DNA of 9,468 bases. Origin: Nitrososphaerales archaeon (GTDB taxonomy: Archaea > Thermoproteota > Nitrososphaeria > Nitrososphaerales > Gagatemarchaeaceae). Positions within the stretch are counted from its first letter, which is position 1. Every line of letters begins with the position of its first letter. The notes beneath the pieces were generated by a model, which did no database searches, had not been told where the DNA came from, and saw nothing but the letters and a program-made list of their open reading frames with translations. Location of the stretch: assembly GCA_030040055.1 (NCBI GenBank), contig JASHUK010000131.1, forward strand, positions 1 through 9,468, in the 5' to 3' direction. Shown in pieces: positions 6,358-9,468 of the stretch. The position numbers were made by a program, and so were the translations under genes.

Positions 6358-6852
6358 TCAGGGCCGGGCCGCCTCTCCGTCCTTTGGGTGGCGGCGTAAC
6401 GCCCCGCTCTCGTCGATCTCCCCGCTGCGTATGCGGGTAGACGAGATCCGCTTGCCGTCCCCGGCGAGGACGTAAGGCACGACGACCACCTTCAGCGGCG
6501 GGAGCCCCTTCTCCGCACGGAGGGAATCGGCGATGCCGACCCGCGAAGCCGTCTCCGGCGTGGCCACGATCGCCTCTATGTCGGGTGATGCTATGCCCGG
6601 ACCGAAGTAGTCGTCCAGTCTCGCGATCAGATACTCCCTGCCGGGAAAGTGCGAACGTATGTACGAGTCCAGAGCCTCGGCCCTCTCGTCGTAGGACTGG
6701 TCGGGGGACTTCCCCTCTTTCGCTGCCAGGGCGTCAGATGTGACCCCTACGACGACCCTGTCGCCGGCGTCGAACGCCTGCGCCAGCAGGGCGGCGTGCC
6801 CCCGATGGAAGTGGTCGAAGGTCCCCCCGGTGGCGACGGCCTTGTATTTCAT
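6358..6852 (-). CDS. coaD: Archaeal phosphopantetheine adenylyltransferase
   Basis: The enzyme transfers AMP from ATP to 4'-phosphopantetheine to make dephospho-CoA, the penultimate step of coenzyme A synthesis. The 164-residue protein is a nucleotidyltransferase of the HIGH superfamily. The N-terminal block is ATGGTFDHFHRGH with HRGH at 16-19, and ISSTRIRSGEID at 136-147 supplies the second phosphate-binding motif typical of the archaeal/eukaryotic (COG1019-type) enzyme. VVVGVTSDALAAK in between is also typical. The start is the ATG at 6852-6850, because the conserved fold begins four residues later; a longer frame from 6978 would run back through the map gene and has no family support. The gene is divergent from map, with 76 bases between the starts, and is followed by trpS after 37 bases. 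No oddities in the catalytic motifs. Confidence 0.93.
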   Translation of the reverse strand: MKYKAVATGGTFDHFHRGHAALLAQAFDAGDRVVVGVTSDALAAKEGKSPDQSYDERAEALDSYIRSHFPGREYLIARLDDYFGPGIASPDIEAIVATPETASRVGIADSLRAEKGLPPLKVVVVPYVLAGDGKRISSTRIRSGEIDESGALRRHPKDGEAARP

Positions 6853-6878
6853 CCGGGCCGCCCGCCACCCGAAATCAG

Positions 6879-6887
6879 TTGAAATAG
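6879..6887. promoter_or_regulatory. AT-rich patch in the coaD/map divergent promoter region
   Basis: In the 76-base gap between the two divergent starts, TTGAAATAG on plus (CTATTTCAA on minus) is the best TATA-like element. Its centre is about 31 bases before the coaD ATG, right for a nearly leaderless coaD message. For map it would place initiation near 6909 with a leader of about 20 bases. AATAAAGG at 6914-6921 is too close to the map ATG to be its TATA box. One shared or two overlapping elements cannot be told apart from sequence alone. Confidence 0.4.
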
Positions 6888-6928
6888 CACGCGATTGTCG
6901 GCCGCCTTCGCGCAATAAAGGGTTTGGA

Positions 6929-7828
6929 ATGGGGCCAACACAAATCGCCGAGCAGTACAGGCGGTCGGGGAGTATCACGAGGGAGATCAGGCGGCAGGTC
7001 CCGGACTACGTGCGGCCGGGCACGAAGTACGTGGAGATATGCAGAAGGGTCGAGGAAGGGATCCGGGCCCTAGGCGGAGCCCCCGCCTTCCCCACCGGAA
7101 TCGGCGTCAACCAGGTGACGGCCCACTACTCCCCCCAGACCGGGGACCCCTCCGTGGTGAGGGAGGGCGACCTGGTGAAGGTCGACTTCGGGGTGCACGT
7201 CGAAGGATACGTGACCGACACCGCGGTCAGCGTAGCCCTGGACCCGGAGCACGCGCTACTTGTCGAGGCGGCCGAACGAGCCCTGGACGCGGCAATCGAG
7301 ATGGCGAGGCGCGAGGCCAGGATAGGCGAGATCGGGCGGGCCATCCACGCCGAAGCGCAGAAGCGGGGGCTCAAGACCATCGAGAACCTCACTGGGCACA
7401 CCCTGGACCGCTTCACCGTGCACGCGGGCAAGAGCATACCGAACGTCTACGTCCCGGGGCTCCCCTCCCTGAAGCCCGGCGACGTCTTCGCGATCGAGCC
7501 GTTCGTCACCGTCGGGTCCGCCGCGGGGTATGTGGTCGACTCCCCTTCGGTGACGATATTCGCGCTCACGGCCCGCAAGAGGACCGGCAGGAAGGAGCCG
7601 GACAGGCTCGCGGAGACGGTCTGGAACGAACGGAAGACACTCCCTTTCACCCCCAGATGGTACGAAAAGGAGTGGGGGGAAGTCGACCTGAGAGAGATGG
7701 TAGGGGAGCTGACGTCGAAGCGCGTGCTTCACGCGTACCCGACCCTGGTAGAGGCTTCGGGGAAGCCAGTCGCACAGTTCGAGCACACGATGGCCCTGAC
7801 GGACAAGGGCCTAGAAATCCTAACCTGA
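6929..7828 (+). CDS. map: Methionine aminopeptidase, type II (archaeal)
   Basis: It removes the initiator methionine from new proteins when the second residue is small. The 299-residue protein has the pita-bread fold markers with the five dimetal ligands visible: D86 (VDFG), D97 (YVTDTAV), H157 (LTGHTLDRFTVH), E190 (FAIEPF) and E285 (QFEHTM). The substrate-contacting H66 (AHYSP) is also present. The type II insertion between H157/E190 and the last Glu, with sequence YEKEWGEVD, is present, and there is no N-terminal extension, as usual in archaea. The start is the ATG at 6929-6931: the family N-terminus begins there, while the longer open frame from 6740 would lie inside coaD on the other strand. 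No Shine-Dalgarno site is seen. It is the only plus-strand gene, and its last 9 bases overlap the end of the zinc-ribbon gene on the other strand. Confidence 0.96.
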   Translation: MGPTQIAEQYRRSGSITREIRRQVPDYVRPGTKYVEICRRVEEGIRALGGAPAFPTGIGVNQVTAHYSPQTGDPSVVREGDLVKVDFGVHVEGYVTDTAVSVALDPEHALLVEAAERALDAAIEMARREARIGEIGRAIHAEAQKRGLKTIENLTGHTLDRFTVHAGKSIPNVYVPGLPSLKPGDVFAIEPFVTVGSAAGYVVDSPSVTIFALTARKRTGRKEPDRLAETVWNERKTLPFTPRWYEKEWGEVDLREMVGELTSKRVLHAYPTLVEASGKPVAQFEHTMALTDKGLEILT

Positions 7829-8023
7829 AGGCTTCGAGGTCTCGGCGTAGACCAGGCCGACCCTGGTGGCGTTCCCGCACTTCGAGCAGGCTGCCCCTTC
7901 TTTGGTGATGTAGTCTCCCACCTGGAAGGCCCGTTTCATCTTCTGCCCGCACACGGGGCACTCCTCGATGGTGTAGACCAAGAGCTTCGACTTCCGGTTG
8001 TTTGCCGGGACCGAGCTCATCAT
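7820..8023 (-). CDS. Small zinc-ribbon protein of unknown function
   Basis: The 67-residue product has one zinc ribbon: knuckles C22-P-V-C25 (ECPVCGQ) and C46-S-K-C49 (ACSKCGN), separated by 20 residues of predicted beta strands with the KRAFQVGDYITKEG turn. It has no signal peptide or membrane segment. Such single-ribbon proteins bind nucleic acids or partner proteins, but nothing here fixes which, and I do not recognise a named family. Two adjacent ATGs offer starts at 8023 or 8020. The first overlaps the stop of the upstream DUF1512-like gene as ATGA, the second as TGATG, so the pair is translationally coupled. Its 3' end overlaps map tail to tail by 9 bases. Both knuckles are intact and the frame matches the operon, so I regard it as a real gene. 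Confidence 0.8.
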   Translation of the reverse strand: MMSSVPANNRKSKLLVYTIEECPVCGQKMKRAFQVGDYITKEGAACSKCGNATRVGLVYAETSKPSG

Positions 8024-9147
8024 TGCGCTACGCCCAGCGTGTTACCGATGCCCGCGACCAGAACTTCGTCTCCCTCCTTCGTCTTCTCCTCTATCACGCG
8101 CTGCAGGACCTGGGTCACCTTGTCGGAGGCGTCTGCTATCTCCTTCCTCATCACGGTGATGGCCTCGAGTATGCTCTGTTTGACCAGTATCGCATAGAGC
8201 GGGACCTTGTTCGCCGTGGCCACTTCTTCTATCTGGAACTTCTCGACCCCGATTCCGCCTATGGCGGCGCCGACCCCCTCCGCGATCTCCCCTGTCTTCT
8301 CCCCCTCCAGTTTGAGGGCCGCGTCGATCATTATGATCGCGCTGGGCTTCACCCCCATCTCCTCGACCACCTTCTTGATCGCCACGCCGGGCTGCCCTAC
8401 GTAGGCCATTGGCCCGTCAGCCTTCAGGACGTAGAGCTTCCGACCCTTGTATTCCGTCGTTGCGAGGACTGTGTCCTTGGCGATCGCCCGCTTCTCCTTC
8501 CCGACCATCAGCTTGGAGACGACGACGGGCCCGATGCCGTCCCCTACAGGCTGGCCCATCTTGAACGAGTCGAGCGCGTTGAGCAGGGCGTCGGACTCCT
8601 GGATTATCATCGGCATCAGCATCTGAAGCTGTATGAGGGTGAGGTAGGAGTTTGTCTTCTTCCCGAGCAGGTAGTAGTGCCTGACGATCTTGTGGATGAT
8701 GTTGAGCGCAGAGGCGACCTCGAGCAGGTTCTCGGAGATTGAAACCGTCACGGGGCTTGGCTGGTTGAGAAGGCCGGTCACTTCGCCCCTCACTCTGTCG
8801 TTGTTCGTCGTCACCACGTGGTCGATCTTGTTCACCAGACCACTCGGGTCGATCCCGACGGGCATTATCGTCACGTAGTCGAGTAGCTGGTCCACCCGCT
8901 GCGTGGGGTCGGAGGGAGCCTTACCTACAGTCGTCAGATAGTCGATCGCCTCCTTCCTTGCCTTCTCCTTCATTACTTTGAGCTTGGTCAGGCCGGTCCC
9001 TATCTCGCGGAGGGCGAAGGCGACCTGGATACGCGTTCCGAAGGCGAACTGGAGGATGAATATGGCTACGAAGAATATGATGTATAGTACGGTCAGCGTG
9101 TCGGAGCCGCTGAGGGCCTGGAGCGAAACACTGGCGAGGTCGAACAA
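8020..9147 (-). CDS. Membrane-anchored protein resembling archaeal DUF1512
   Basis: This 375-residue protein has one N-terminal membrane helix (about 17-37, LTVLYIIFFVAIFILQFAFG) followed by a long soluble part. The early soluble region is helical and charged (LTKLKVMKEKARKEAIDYL), then come alternating hydrophobic segments. A glycine-rich stretch at about 215-245 (PVGDGIGPVVVSKLMVG) and a final domain near 270-375 follow, with DGPMAYVGQPG, GEIAEGVGAAIGGIGVEKF and GDEVLVAGIGNTLGVAQ. Size, the N-terminal helix and archaeal context fit DUF1512, an archaeal family of about 370 residues with no known function; this is recognition, not a search. The start is TTG at 9147-9145, since no ATG or GTG precedes the membrane helix, and a TATA-like box lies about 37 bases upstream. 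The short N-terminus before the helix, with no basic residues, leaves topology open. It is coupled to the zinc-ribbon gene downstream. Confidence 0.85.
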   Translation of the reverse strand: MFDLASVSLQALSGSDTLTVLYIIFFVAIFILQFAFGTRIQVAFALREIGTGLTKLKVMKEKARKEAIDYLTTVGKAPSDPTQRVDQLLDYVTIMPVGIDPSGLVNKIDHVVTTNNDRVRGEVTGLLNQPSPVTVSISENLLEVASALNIIHKIVRHYYLLGKKTNSYLTLIQLQMLMPMIIQESDALLNALDSFKMGQPVGDGIGPVVVSKLMVGKEKRAIAKDTVLATTEYKGRKLYVLKADGPMAYVGQPGVAIKKVVEEMGVKPSAIIMIDAALKLEGEKTGEIAEGVGAAIGGIGVEKFQIEEVATANKVPLYAILVKQSILEAITVMRKEIADASDKVTQVLQRVIEEKTKEGDEVLVAGIGNTLGVAQ

Positions 9148-9180
9148 ACGTTAGCGAAAAATTCGGCCCTGACGCAGGGA

Positions 9181-9188
9181 CTTAAACA
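9181..9188 (-). promoter_or_regulatory. TATA-like box upstream of the DUF1512-like gene
   Basis: The minus strand reads TGTTTAAG here. The TTTAAG core is centred about 37 bases before the TTG start, so transcription would begin near 9158 with a leader of roughly 11 bases. It would drive the membrane protein and the coupled zinc-ribbon gene. Confidence 0.45.
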
Positions 9189-9191
9189 TTC

Positions 9192-9468
9192 CTACCACTT
9201 CGGGCAAAAGCAGGCTCAGATGGATGGGCGCCGGCATCGGAAGCTTCGCGAGGGCTCTCGCACCTCACTAACACCCCGACGACACGCGGTTTGACTTCTG
9301 GGGTCGGAACGAGTCCAGGTCGGACCCGCGCGCTATGGCCGGCTAGATTTCGGAGCACCCAATAGAGTAGATAATCTTTACGCCTTGGGGATACAGTTAC
9401 GTCTTTTGGATGGCCATTCCGCTTAGTGTTTTCTTGTAATGATTGATGGGGCGAGTTTGGAGGGCCAT
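9192..9468. other. Stretch without a convincing gene up to the right edge
   Basis: The first half is GC-rich and holds a small hairpin (GCGAG 9248-9252, CTCGC 9257-9261), a weak ACCCC/GGGGT pairing (9273-9277, 9300-9304) and the direct repeat GGTCGGA at 9302-9308 and 9318-9324. The second half, from about 9350, is clearly AT-richer, with ATAATCTTTA at 9371-9380 as a possible plus-strand TATA element. Two edge frames are open. On plus, ATG at 9439 gives MIDGASLEGH to the edge, which could be the start of a gene. On minus, 23 codons run from the edge to a TAA at 9399-9397, which could be the end of one. Neither is long enough to judge. Confidence 0.4.

Noticed and set aside
6740..6928. Upstream extension of map to an ATG at 6740
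   Set aside because: It would lie inside coaD on the opposite strand, and archaeal type II methionine aminopeptidases start at the position of 6929.
6853..6978. Upstream extension of coaD to an ATG at 6978
   Set aside because: The extra 42 residues run through the divergent promoter and the map start on the other strand and have no relation to the adenylyltransferase fold.
9397..9468. End of a minus-strand gene entering from the right edge
   Set aside because: Only 23 open codons are visible and the residues show no recognisable C-terminus, so chance cannot be excluded.
1..9468. CRISPR array, transposon, tRNA, rRNA or defence genes
   Set aside because: No regularly spaced repeats, terminal inverted repeats with a transposase, tRNA T-arm/anticodon pattern or rRNA sequence was found; all certain genes are housekeeping or conserved archaeal ones.

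Overview
The window is archaeal. It carries an archaeal-type DnaG (TOPRIM, exosome-associated class), the start of a Pelota gene, archaeal-type PheS/PheT and TrpRS, an archaeal phosphopantetheine adenylyltransferase, a type II methionine aminopeptidase and a membrane-anchored protein that looks like the archaeal DUF1512 family. The wording of the DnaG and Pelota N-termini and the gene content point to Nitrososphaeria/Thaumarchaeota-related archaea. The high GC content suggests a terrestrial or deep-branching member rather than a marine AT-rich one; that placement is an inference. Short AT-rich TATA-like boxes lie about 30-40 bases before several starts, and many genes begin with TTG.

Layout from left to right. 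(1) Bases 1-1366, minus strand: dnaG followed after 8 bases by the first 60 codons of pelA, which runs off the left edge; together they look like an RNA-surveillance operon. (2) 1476-1853, minus: a 125-residue stand-alone TOPRIM protein. (3) 1854-2088: a gene-free stretch with nested inverted repeats, possibly a structured RNA, and a hairpin plus T-rich tract that may end the pheT transcript. (4) 2089-6320, minus: trpS-pheS-pheT, a tightly packed aminoacyl-tRNA synthetase operon with its own TATA-like box before trpS. (5) 6358-6852, minus: coaD, divergent from map (6929-7828, plus), the only plus-strand gene, with one AT-rich patch between them. (6) 7820-9147, minus: a DUF1512-like membrane protein whose stop overlaps the start of a 67-residue zinc-ribbon protein; the zinc-ribbon gene meets map tail to tail with a 9-base overlap. 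(7) 9192-9468: no convincing gene.

Most genes serve translation or its quality control: Phe and Trp charging, N-terminal Met removal, and ribosome rescue with RNA decay. The oddest points are: pheS has no standard start codon for its apparent N-terminus, although a GTG overlapping the trpS stop sits one frame away; TrpRS carries four cysteines closely resembling the [4Fe-4S] motif known from Thermotoga TrpRS; two TOPRIM proteins are neighbours; and the 235-base pheT-TOPRIM spacer is foldable. I see no mobile element, CRISPR array, tRNA or rRNA, and no clear new multi-gene system. The DUF1512-zinc ribbon pair is the least understood part.
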